Below are positions 53,292 through 61,321 of a DNA stretch of 64,000 bases, piece by piece. Each line of letters opens with the position of its first letter. Position 1 is the first letter of the stretch. A program made the translations under genes and the position numbers. This stretch comes from Spirochaetota bacterium (GTDB taxonomy: Bacteria > Spirochaetota > UBA4802 > UBA5550): assembly GCA_017999915.1 (NCBI GenBank), contig JAGNKX010000006.1, positions 128,077 through 192,076 of the forward strand, in the 5' to 3' direction. The notes beneath the pieces are model-generated. The model ran no database searches. It was not told where the DNA came from and was given only the letters and a program-made list of their open reading frames with translations.

Positions 53292-53718
53292 AAATAAATT
53301 ACAGATTTTATTCCTCTGCACCGGCAACTCCTGCAGGAGCCAGATGGCCGAGGGGCTGGCGCGTCATTTCAAGGGCGCCATCATGGAAGCGTGCTCCGCA
53401 GGCACGGAGCCGAAAGGCCTTGACCCGCGCGCTGTTGCGGTCATGGCGGAAATCGGCATAGATATATCCCGGCAGCGATCCAAGCATGTAAATGAATTTG
53501 CCGGCCGGGAATTTGATTTTGTGATTACCCTGTGCGGCGGGGCGCAGGAAACCTGCCCTTTCTTCCCGGGAAAGACAAAGACAATGCACGCGGGTTTCGA
53601 TGATCCGCCCGAACTCGCCCGTAGCGCCGCATCTGAAGAAGAGGCCCTCGGTCATTACCGGCGCGTCCGTGACGAGATACGGGTGTTCATTATGAAGTTC
53701 GAAGAGTTGTCGGCTTGA
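53284..53718 (+). CDS. arsC: Arsenate reductase, thioredoxin-coupled LMW-phosphatase type
   Basis: The protein has 144 residues from the ATG at 53284, overlapping the upstream stop by 8 bp. The P-loop LCTGNSCRS gives Cys12 and Arg18, the redox pair is Cys84/Cys91 (TLCGGAQETCPFF), and the DDPPE loop (~106-110) supplies the acid. All residues of the pI258-type ArsC mechanism are present. It makes As(III) for ACR3. Possible reductants are the mini-thioredoxin and ArsF-like proteins of the same island. Convergent with the flavin-reductase gene. Confidence 0.95.
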   Translation: MSENKLQILFLCTGNSCRSQMAEGLARHFKGAIMEACSAGTEPKGLDPRAVAVMAEIGIDISRQRSKHVNEFAGREFDFVITLCGGAQETCPFFPGKTKTMHAGFDDPPELARSAASEEEALGHYRRVRDEIRVFIMKFEELSA

Positions 53719-53749
53719 GGAGCATCCCGCCGGCGATCGCAGGTCTCGT

Positions 53750-54328
53750 TCAACTTCGCTTTATCTCTTTCCCGACGGAAAAGGCGGCGCCGAGCTTTTC
53801 GCCGATGGTATAATAGGCCATGGTGCCGTAGGAGCCCCATACGATTGACCGCACTTTCTCAATGTCCGGGACATTGTTGGCGTTCACTACCTCGCTATCC
53901 GCCACCATGCCGACGATTTCGCCGATGAACATCGTGTGAAGGCCGCAGTCGACCTGCTTGAAAAGTTTGCATTCAAGCGCATAGGGGAATTCCATCACGA
54001 GCGGGGCGTTGACCAGCTTGCTTTTCTCAGCGGTGAGGCCGGTGTCCTTGAACTTGTCATGGTCCTTTCCGGACACGATGCCGACGTAGTCGGCCTCCTT
54101 GAAATACTTTTCGGAGGGAAAGTTCACCGTGAAGGCCCCCGTATCCTTGATGTTGTGATGGGTTAGCGTCGCCTCCCGGAGCGACACGCTTATGCAGGGC
54201 GGATTGCTTGAGGCTATGCCGCCCCAGGCCGCGTTCATGATGTTCGGCTTGCCGTCGGGGCAATAGGTCCCGATGATGAGCACCGGGGAGGGGAGCAGTA
54301 TGGTTTGGGGCGGAAGGGATAGTTTCAT
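53750..54328 (-). CDS. Flavin reductase / FMN-binding split-barrel protein
   Basis: The protein has 192 residues. The split-barrel FMN fold is seen in PSPVLIIGTYCPDGKPNIMNAAWGGIASSNPPCISVSLRE, FTVNFPSEKYFKEADYVGIVSGKDHDKF and ALECKLFKQVDCGLHTMFIGEIVGM. The GSYGTMAYYTIGE end is typical of the subgroup with rubredoxin-free flavoredoxins of anaerobes. It reduces FMN or FAD with NAD(P)H or passes electrons onward. It is convergent to arsC and divergent from the TetR at 54546. Confidence 0.9.
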   Translation of the reverse strand: MKLSLPPQTILLPSPVLIIGTYCPDGKPNIMNAAWGGIASSNPPCISVSLREATLTHHNIKDTGAFTVNFPSEKYFKEADYVGIVSGKDHDKFKDTGLTAEKSKLVNAPLVMEFPYALECKLFKQVDCGLHTMFIGEIVGMVADSEVVNANNVPDIEKVRSIVWGSYGTMAYYTIGEKLGAAFSVGKEIKRS

Positions 54329-54511
54329 TTTTTTCCTCTATTATATTTGATGATGGCTAATGTATCCTCAAATCGTAAAAAAATCCAGTTAAAAATAACA
54401 AAGGGCGGCTTTAGTTAAGGCCGGGTCCGTCGTAATAAAATTTCTAAAAACACGATAACAATCGTGGTTATCTGAATTTTTTATTGACAAAAACAGAGTG
54501 AAATGAGAAAT

Positions 54512-54533
54512 GGAGAGTGAACGTTCATTTTCT
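54512..54533. promoter_or_regulatory. TetR operator at the regulator's own leader
   Basis: TGAACGTTCA is a perfect core; the 20-bp envelope matches at 16 positions. It lies between TTGACA (54484) and the ATG at 54546 and resembles the larger site at 55201, so autoregulation is likely. Confidence 0.65.
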
Positions 54534-54545
54534 GGTCAATATTAT

Positions 54546-55187
54546 ATGAATGCAACATTTTTAAAACTAAGTAAAGAAAGACAAAACGAGATCCTTGATG
54601 CTGCGGCCACTGTTTTTGCCAACAATGGTTATCATGGGGCAAATATTCCCGATATATGCTCCCAGGCAGGCATATCCGTCGGAGCATTATATAAATACTT
54701 CAATAATAAAGAGGCTGTATTCATAGCGATATTACAGCGCATGGGCGATCTCCTCACCAATGAATTTTATGGGAAAATTCAGATCAACAGGGACTCATTG
54801 CTTGCCACCATTGGGGATATTTTAAAATCAATGACCTTTACCCAGGAATTTCAGCAGTACAGGCAGTATTTTATCCTGTATCTCGACATCGGGTCCTATT
54901 CCCTCAATGGCTTCGCTGAATCGATAACCGACAGCTTTGAAAACATAGGCCGGGAATTTTATTATAACCTGGTCGAGCATTTCAGGAAATCAGGGCAGCT
55001 GCGAAGTGATATCAATGTGGATCATGCGGCGTATTTTATCGACAGCTATGTGACCCTGTACGCCTATACCCTGGTGAGCAAGCATCATCTGATCCGCTTT
55101 GACAGGTTTTTCAAGAATGTCAGTGCTTCTCTATCCAATGAGCAGCGTATTGAAATCATTTTAGATTCTATAAAAATGATCCTTTAA
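54546..55187 (+). CDS. TetR/AcrR-family transcriptional regulator
   Basis: The protein has 213 residues from the ATG at 54546; an upstream ATG at 54510 would put an operator inside the coding part and gives an N-terminus unlike the family. HTH ~5-55: RQNEILDAAATVFANNGYHGANIPDICSQAGISVGALYKYFNNKEAVF. The C-terminal domain resembles the TetR_C of regulators that sense acyl or aromatic ligands but no contact is clear. Both its own leader and the spacer to the next gene hold matching palindromes, so it probably controls the decarboxylase-deacylase genes. Confidence 0.92.
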   Translation: MNATFLKLSKERQNEILDAAATVFANNGYHGANIPDICSQAGISVGALYKYFNNKEAVFIAILQRMGDLLTNEFYGKIQINRDSLLATIGDILKSMTFTQEFQQYRQYFILYLDIGSYSLNGFAESITDSFENIGREFYYNLVEHFRKSGQLRSDINVDHAAYFIDSYVTLYAYTLVSKHHLIRFDRFFKNVSASLSNEQRIEIILDSIKMIL

Positions 55188-55200
55188 AATTTTTTAATCA

Positions 55201-55228
55201 ATTAGAGAGCGAATATTCGTTCTCTAAT
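55201..55228. promoter_or_regulatory. 28-bp palindromic TetR operator before the decarboxylase gene
   Basis: The sequence is symmetrical around GAATATTC with only one mismatched pair in 14. It lies between the TetR stop and the next ATG (55273). Confidence 0.75.
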
Positions 55229-55272
55229 TTAAAAATATAAATTTATATTAAAAATTGAATAGGAGGTTCATT

Positions 55273-56808
55273 ATGGCATCAGGAATAATGAAGATCGATG
55301 ATTGTCTTTCAATTAGAAACGGCCATCTTTTTATGGAAGAATGTGACACGGTTAACCTGGTCAAAGAATATGGCTCGCCGATTTTTGCGGTGTCAGAGGA
55401 CCATCTCAGGCGAAACATCAGAAGGTACAAGCAGAGCTTCGAGGCCGGGTGGACCGACGGACCCGTAAAGGTGATGCCGGCAGCGAAGGCCAGCTGGTCC
55501 CACGCGATACAGAAGATAATCGCCGAGGAGGGGTGCGGGTGCGATACTTATTCTCCCGGTGAATTAGCCGTCGCGCTGGACTCGGGTTTTGATCCGCAGT
55601 ATATTTCAGTAAACGGCGTCCCCAAGGATGATGATCATATCGAGAATGCTATAAAAAAGGGCGCCCGCATCACCCTCGACGGGATCGAGGAGATCGATGT
55701 GGTCGAAAGGGCCGCCAACAAGCTGAACAAGACCGCGAGTGTACGGCTGCGTCTCAGGCCGACCATTTCCGGGTTCCGCAAGTTTTCCCACTTCAATCCC
55801 ACCGGGCCCGTCGCCACCGACATCGCGGCGATGTCCTACAAGGGAGGGATGATGTACCAGCAGGCCATCGAGATCGGCAAAAGAATTATGAAGATGAAGA
55901 ATGTCGAGCTCGTGGGATTCCATGAGCACCATGGCCGTCACCATCAATCGACGCGGTACTGGACGGAACAGATGAAATCCTATGCGAGGGAAATCGGTTA
56001 TGTATGCAAGGCCCTTGGCGGCTACCAGCCCAGGGAGATCAGCATCGGCGGCGGGTTCGCCGGTCACCGGGATCCCTTTAACGCGGAGACCCACTATTCC
56101 GAGCCCTACCAGCTGCTGGCGCTGCACGGGCTTTCAATCTTGTTGAAACCCTTTGGCTCCACGATCAGATACGCGGTGGTCAGGTTCATCGTAAACCTGA
56201 TGATGGAATACGTTCCCAACAAGAAGCTCGCGCCCACCATCGAGGACTATGCCGAGGCCTGCACAACGGCGCTGAAGAAATATCTTCCAAAGAACGGCAT
56301 ATCCACGAAAGGGCTGATGCTCCAGATGGAGCCGGGCCGCTCCCTCCACGGCGATACCGCCATACACCTGACCACGGTGAAGAACGCCAAGCCGATGGAC
56401 AGGCCCCTCAAGTGGAACAAATATATCGTGGACACCACGCAGTTCTGGTTCACGGGAGGGATTTACGAGCACCATCTCCATGACTACGTCGTAGCCAACA
56501 GGGCTGACGAGAAAAAAACAGAAAAGGCCGATATCGTCGGCAGGAGCTGTTACGGGGACCGCCTGCTCCCCTTTGTCCGCTTGCCGAAAAATTTCAAGGT
56601 CGGCGATCTTTTAGCGCTTCTCGACGTGGGCTCCTACCAGGAGGTGTCCATGAGCAATTTCAACGCGATGCCAAGGCCGGCGACGGTCCTGGTAACGGGC
56701 AAATCGACAAACCTGATCCGCAGACCGGAAACCCTCGAAGACGTTTTCAGCCGCGATCTGATGCCGGAGCATTTGAAGTCGCGTGTCAAGACGGCGGCGT
56801 CCAGTTAG
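55273..56808 (+). CDS. Fold-type III PLP-dependent decarboxylase (Orn/Lys/DAP family)
   Basis: The protein has 511 residues from the ATG at 55273, after AGGAGG. The alanine-racemase-like barrel carries the PLP Lys72 in VMPAAKASWSHAI, then GCGCDTYSPGELAVAL, HEHHGRHHQSTRYWTEQM, EISIGGGFAGHRDPF and the phosphate-site EPGRSLHGD (~356). The C-terminal beta domain has VGRSCYGDRLLPFVRLP, VGDLLALLDVGSYQE, as in DAP and arginine decarboxylases. The substrate Cys loop (CESSD-like) of DAP decarboxylase is altered to CYGDR. Length is ~90 residues more than LysA. Substrate may be an amino acid with an acyl or bulky side chain, given its neighbours. Confidence 0.88.
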   Translation: MASGIMKIDDCLSIRNGHLFMEECDTVNLVKEYGSPIFAVSEDHLRRNIRRYKQSFEAGWTDGPVKVMPAAKASWSHAIQKIIAEEGCGCDTYSPGELAVALDSGFDPQYISVNGVPKDDDHIENAIKKGARITLDGIEEIDVVERAANKLNKTASVRLRLRPTISGFRKFSHFNPTGPVATDIAAMSYKGGMMYQQAIEIGKRIMKMKNVELVGFHEHHGRHHQSTRYWTEQMKSYAREIGYVCKALGGYQPREISIGGGFAGHRDPFNAETHYSEPYQLLALHGLSILLKPFGSTIRYAVVRFIVNLMMEYVPNKKLAPTIEDYAEACTTALKKYLPKNGISTKGLMLQMEPGRSLHGDTAIHLTTVKNAKPMDRPLKWNKYIVDTTQFWFTGGIYEHHLHDYVVANRADEKKTEKADIVGRSCYGDRLLPFVRLPKNFKVGDLLALLDVGSYQEVSMSNFNAMPRPATVLVTGKSTNLIRRPETLEDVFSRDLMPEHLKSRVKTAASS

Positions 56809-56830
56809 TATAAGACCATAATGCTGCTAT

Positions 56831-56862
56831 CCCTCCCCTGTTGGATTCCCGGCGGGGGAGGG
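56831..56862. terminator. GC-rich hairpin after the decarboxylase gene
   Basis: CCCTCCCC (56831-56838) and GGGGAGGG (56855-56862). No long T-run follows, so termination would be partial. Confidence 0.5.
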
Positions 56863-56912
56863 GTAGATATACTCTGCGTATTGAACAATTACTCACACCG
56901 GGAGGATCAACC

Positions 56913-58637
56913 ATGGTGGATGTCCTGATTAAAAACGCGACGATCATTGACGGCACCGGCGCGAAGGCGCGCCAGGGCGACGTGGGAATCATTAATGACC
57001 GGATTGTAACCGGTGAGCGGCTCGGCGAGGAAAAGGCCTGGCGCTCGATCGATGCGACGGGGCTGGCGGTGTCCCCGGGGTTCATCGATGTCCATTCCCA
57101 CCACGATTTTTATATCGTGGACCAGGATCCGGTGAAGAGGTTCCAGTCTTTTGTGAGGCAGGGCGTGACCACCTGCGTTGTGGGTAACTGCGGCTGGTCC
57201 CTGGCTCCATGCCTTCCGGAAAACAAATCCAGGGTACTCGAGCTTATCCAGAGCATGAGCGTCCCGATCCAGGGACTCTACTGGAATTCCATGAAGGAAT
57301 ACCTTGTGTATATTGAGAACAGGGGTGTCATGTGCAATATCGCGCAGCTGGCGGGGCATGGGACCATCCGCATTTCGGTAATGGGCGATGACAACCGTTT
57401 CTGCACGGAGAAGGAGCTTGAGAGGATGAAATCCCTTCTCCGGGAAAGCCTTGATGCCGGCTGCGTCGGAGTATCCAGCGGGCTCATGTACTATCCGGGG
57501 ATGTATGCCCATACCGACGAGCTCGCGGAGATCGCCCGGGTCGCCGGGGACTACGGCCGCGTATACGCGACCCACCTTCGCGGTTATTGCACGACGCTGC
57601 CGCAGTCCGTAGCCGAAGCGATCGATATTGCCCGGAGGGGCCGTGTCTCATTGCAGATTTCCCACCTGCACTCGGTGCCGTTTCTTCCCGGCTGGCTCAG
57701 TGCGATCCTGCCCTATTTTTTCGATCTCTTCGAGGCCGTCAACGCGATACTCCCGCTCCCCGGTCTCCCGAATCCGGCGCTTGATAAGGGGCTGAAGGCC
57801 ATCCGGGACGCCATGGAGAGCGGCGTGGATATCGGCATGGACGCGGTTCCCTATACCCTCGGCAATACGACCGCCACGGTGCTGTTCCCTCCGTGGGCCA
57901 ACCGTGGTGGACGCGGCAGGCTGCTTGAAAGGATCCGGGACCCTGAATCGAGGGAACGGATGAGGCGTGAAATCGAAACAATCGTTCCGCGGTGGCCCCA
58001 CTGGGAGGAGGGGTCGTGGTCCGATCCCTATATCCGCGCAATCGGATGGAAGCCTATCCGCGTGCTTTCGGTAGGGAGTGATGACAACCGCTGGACGGAA
58101 GGAAAAACCTTTCTTGACATAGCCCGGGCATGGAAAACGGACCCCTTCAGCGCTCTCTGCCGGCTCACACTGGAGGAAGAGGGCGAGGTCGCCTTTACCT
58201 TCGGCTTTCCCGCGCGGCCCTGGATCGAAAAAATGTTCAATCCCATGCTTCTGGACCCGTCAATGGGAATCGGGGCGGATTCGATTCTCCCGGCCCATGA
58301 GACCGGTACGCCCCCGCCATCGGCGTACGGTTGCTTCCCGAGGATCATCGGGCACTATTCCCGGAAGATGGGCCTGTTCAGTCTCGAAGAGGCCGTGAGA
58401 AAGATAACCGGTTTGCCGGCGCGGCGCTACAGGCTGGAAAACCGCGGGGAAATCAGGAACAACGCCTTCGGTGACCTCGTTGTGTTCGATCCTTCTGAAA
58501 TAGATGAAAACTTCACGGACGACGGGAAGCCCGATTTCGCCAAAGGAATACGCCATGTTTTCATCAACGGCCAGATGATAGTCGACAACGGGGCCTTCAA
58601 TGGCGCGATGCTCCCCGGGAGGGTGCTCCGGGCTTAG
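56913..58637 (+). CDS. N-acyl-D-amino-acid deacylase family amidohydrolase
   Basis: The protein has 574 residues from the ATG at 56913, after GGGAGG. The amidohydrolase start VDVLIKNATIIDGTG and the metal motif GFIDVHSHHDF (His61, His63) are followed by GVTTCVVGNCGWSLAP (the Cys ligand of D-aminoacylases, Cys93). SSGLMYYPGMYAHTDELAEIARVAG and THLRGYCTTLPQSVAEAIDIAR are family landmarks. D-Aminoacylases remove acyl groups from N-acyl-D-amino acids. The C-terminal RLENRGEIRNNAFGDLVVFDPSEIDEN and related metal-barrel return strand is present. Placed behind the decarboxylase with 104 bp between. Confidence 0.92.
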   Translation: MVDVLIKNATIIDGTGAKARQGDVGIINDRIVTGERLGEEKAWRSIDATGLAVSPGFIDVHSHHDFYIVDQDPVKRFQSFVRQGVTTCVVGNCGWSLAPCLPENKSRVLELIQSMSVPIQGLYWNSMKEYLVYIENRGVMCNIAQLAGHGTIRISVMGDDNRFCTEKELERMKSLLRESLDAGCVGVSSGLMYYPGMYAHTDELAEIARVAGDYGRVYATHLRGYCTTLPQSVAEAIDIARRGRVSLQISHLHSVPFLPGWLSAILPYFFDLFEAVNAILPLPGLPNPALDKGLKAIRDAMESGVDIGMDAVPYTLGNTTATVLFPPWANRGGRGRLLERIRDPESRERMRREIETIVPRWPHWEEGSWSDPYIRAIGWKPIRVLSVGSDDNRWTEGKTFLDIARAWKTDPFSALCRLTLEEEGEVAFTFGFPARPWIEKMFNPMLLDPSMGIGADSILPAHETGTPPPSAYGCFPRIIGHYSRKMGLFSLEEAVRKITGLPARRYRLENRGEIRNNAFGDLVVFDPSEIDENFTDDGKPDFAKGIRHVFINGQMIVDNGAFNGAMLPGRVLRA

Positions 58638-58668
58638 ATAATGCTTGCCAACTCCCCGCGGATAATAT

Positions 58669-58698
58669 CAAATTAATCGAAAAATAATTTGATTTTTT
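58669..58698 (+). terminator. AT-rich hairpin followed by a T-run
   Basis: CAAATTA (58669-58675) pairs with TAATTTG (58685-58691), followed by ATTTTTTT. It lies 32 bp after the deacylase stop and 59 bp before the next gene. Confidence 0.6.
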
Positions 58699-58756
58699 TG
58701 CATTGCGGCGACTCAATTCGTCTAACATGGCAAAAATCATACGGAAGGATGTTATA

Positions 58757-61321
58757 ATGAAACACATGATCGGTCCAGGGCCGCACAACGGCGGAAGGTT
58801 GTTTTTCAGGATGTGCGGGATTATCGCGCTATGCCTGCAGCTGGGAGGCTGCGCCACGCTGGTGGACAGGCATTTCAAGGCAAAGCTTGACGCGCCTAAC
58901 GGGAGTATCGACATCGCCGGTCTCAAGGAAACGGTGGTGGTGCGCCGCGACGCCTACGGCATACCCTTCGTGGACGCGAAGAACAGGGAAGACATGGCCC
59001 TGGCCGTGGGTTACGTCCATGCCACGGACCGGCTCACCCAGATGATAAGCATGAAGATGCTCTCCGAAGGACGCCTTTCCGAGATGGGCGGACCGGTCAT
59101 GGTCGACCTGGATATTTACATGCGCGCCATGGATCTCTCGGGCGCGGCAGAAACCCTTTTCAAGAATGTAAGCGCCGAGAACCGCAAGCTCCTGGAGAGC
59201 TACAGCAGGGGCGTGAACGCCTATCTTGACTCGCACAAAGACAGGCTGCCGCCGGAGCTTGCCCTGGCGGGCTTCAAGCCGGAGCCGTGGCAGCCCATCG
59301 ATTCCCTTAAGGTGTTTACCCTGGTCAACCTGGGCCTGTCATCCAACATAGCGGAGGAAATCGCCTCTCTGAATATAGTCCAGGCCGTGGGCACGGAAAA
59401 AACGGCCTGGATGCTGCCGATATATCCTGACGAGCCGATCCCGCTGGATGAGGCGGCCAAGCTCAGGGGCATCGACCTGAAAAAGGCGGCCGAGAGCGTC
59501 AGGGACCTTGCCGGGCTTCATCCGATTTTGAATTCCCTCAGCCTGGGGGGCATTGCCGCGTCCAATAACTGGGCCATCTCAAAGCAGAGGACGAAAAACG
59601 GCGCCAGCATTTTCTGCAACGATATGCATCTTCCCCTGGGCATACCGTCATTATGGAACATGATCCATGTCCGGTGCGGCGACTATGACGCGGCCGGCAT
59701 GAGCATCGCCGGCGCCCCGGTCGTGGTCGCCGGGTATAACGGCTCCCTGGCCTGGGGCATGACCATGGTCATGGCCGATAACCAGGACCTGTTCCTGGAG
59801 CAGCTGAAGGAAGTGAACGGGAAGCTTCATTACCTGTACAAGGACGAGTGGCTCCCTGTGGCTGAACACCAGGAAACATTCAAGGTCAAGGGCAAAAAGC
59901 CCATTACCCTGACCTTCCATGAAACCGTGCACGGGCCGCTGTTGAACCGGGCCCTGAAAAGAGAGCCGGTCCACTTGCTTCATCCGGGCCCCCTCGATCT
60001 TCCCTACGGCGTGGCCCTGAGCAGAACGGTCCCCCTGGCGGACGACGAAAGCATGAACGCCTTCTTCCAGCTGAGCTCCGTCAAATCGGTGGAAGAGGCT
60101 ATCCCGGTCATCAAGCGGATCCGTTCGATACCGCTGAACATGGTATTCGCGGATAAAGACAATATCGCCTGGCAGGTGATCGGTTATTATCCTGTCCGCG
60201 CCAGGGGTCGCGGCCTCATGTCTTCCCCCGGCTGGACCGGCGAATATGACTGGAAGGGCGTGTTGAAAGTGGACGTATTGCCCAACGCCAAAAATCCCTC
60301 CGCCGGGTTCATCGGCACCGCCAATCACCGCACCGTGCCGAAGGATTTTCCCTATATTCTCTCATCGACATGGTACTGGCCGGAGCGGGCCGAGCGGATT
60401 GTCCAGATGGCGACGGCCACGGACAAGCACACGGCGGAGACCTGTATGACCATGCAGCTCGATGTCCGTTCGCTCTTCGTGCCGAAGCTCAAGAATGTGA
60501 TCTTCAAGGGGGAATTGGCCGAAGCCATCGGGAAAGAGATCGACGGCTGGAAGGACGAAAAAAAGAAGGCCGGCGCGCGCCTGTCCCTGGCGATACTGAA
60601 AGACTTTGACGGCGACATGAAGGCCGATTCGAAAGGGGCAGCCCTCACGGGGGCGTTCCTGGACGCGGCGACAAAGAATATCTTTCTGGATGAGCTGGGC
60701 CCGGCCGGGTCAAAGGCGTGGAAATCCTTCCTGATCGTCGATAATGAAAGCTACAACGCCACCTGCGATCATCTTATCGTCCGCGGCGACGAAAGCCCTC
60801 TGTGGGACAATATCGGCACGCCGGAAAAGGAGACCAGGGCGCAGGTCATAGCGCTCTCCCTGGCGGACGCGACCGCCTTTTGCGAGAAGACCTTCGGCGG
60901 CGACACCGGGAAATGGAAATGGGGCGCGCTCCATACCTACACCTGGGAAACGGACACCTCCAAGATGACGCCGCACCTTGAATCGTTTTCGCGCACGGCG
61001 ATAAAAATGCTCTGGCCCTACTTCAACCGCGGCCCCTATCCCGGGCAGGGGGACATGTTCACCCTCAATGTGTCAATGTACATGATGGGCCTGGATTTCA
61101 AGACCTGGCTGGTCCCTTCCATGCGCATGGTCGTCGATTTCAGCCGGGAGGAGCCGATGAGGGCGGTGAACAGCTCTGGCCAGTCGGACAATCCGTCAAG
61201 CCCTCACTACGATGACGGCATCAGGGCCTGGCGCGACGGCATATATTTTCCCTTTCCGTTCAGGAAACCGGCCATCGAAGCCCAGTATAAGGACGTGCTG
61301 CTGCTCAATCCTCAGCGGTGA
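58757..61321 (+). CDS. Penicillin-acylase family N-terminal-nucleophile hydrolase (lipoprotein)
   Basis: The protein has 854 residues from the ATG at 58757, after GGAAGGA. A lipoprotein signal ends at Cys32 (LQLGGC). The alpha part has VVVRRDAYGIPFVDAKNREDMALAVGYVHATDRLTQM. The beta part begins at the self-cleavage site, GIAASNNWAIS, where Ser269 becomes the N-terminal nucleophile. PLLNRA, TANHR and the GPYPGQGDMFTLN end match the family. These enzymes cleave amides of penicillins, acyl-homoserine lactones or N-acyl amino acids. With the deacylase and decarboxylase just upstream, a role in N-acyl amino-acid breakdown (or quorum-signal quenching) is plausible. Overlaps the convergent gene by 10 bp. 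Confidence 0.93.
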   Translation: MKHMIGPGPHNGGRLFFRMCGIIALCLQLGGCATLVDRHFKAKLDAPNGSIDIAGLKETVVVRRDAYGIPFVDAKNREDMALAVGYVHATDRLTQMISMKMLSEGRLSEMGGPVMVDLDIYMRAMDLSGAAETLFKNVSAENRKLLESYSRGVNAYLDSHKDRLPPELALAGFKPEPWQPIDSLKVFTLVNLGLSSNIAEEIASLNIVQAVGTEKTAWMLPIYPDEPIPLDEAAKLRGIDLKKAAESVRDLAGLHPILNSLSLGGIAASNNWAISKQRTKNGASIFCNDMHLPLGIPSLWNMIHVRCGDYDAAGMSIAGAPVVVAGYNGSLAWGMTMVMADNQDLFLEQLKEVNGKLHYLYKDEWLPVAEHQETFKVKGKKPITLTFHETVHGPLLNRALKREPVHLLHPGPLDLPYGVALSRTVPLADDESMNAFFQLSSVKSVEEAIPVIKRIRSIPLNMVFADKDNIAWQVIGYYPVRARGRGLMSSPGWTGEYDWKGVLKVDVLPNAKNPSAGFIGTANHRTVPKDFPYILSSTWYWPERAERIVQMATATDKHTAETCMTMQLDVRSLFVPKLKNVIFKGELAEAIGKEIDGWKDEKKKAGARLSLAILKDFDGDMKADSKGAALTGAFLDAATKNIFLDELGPAGSKAWKSFLIVDNESYNATCDHLIVRGDESPLWDNIGTPEKETRAQVIALSLADATAFCEKTFGGDTGKWKWGALHTYTWETDTSKMTPHLESFSRTAIKMLWPYFNRGPYPGQGDMFTLNVSMYMMGLDFKTWLVPSMRMVVDFSREEPMRAVNSSGQSDNPSSPHYDDGIRAWRDGIYFPFPFRKPAIEAQYKDVLLLNPQR

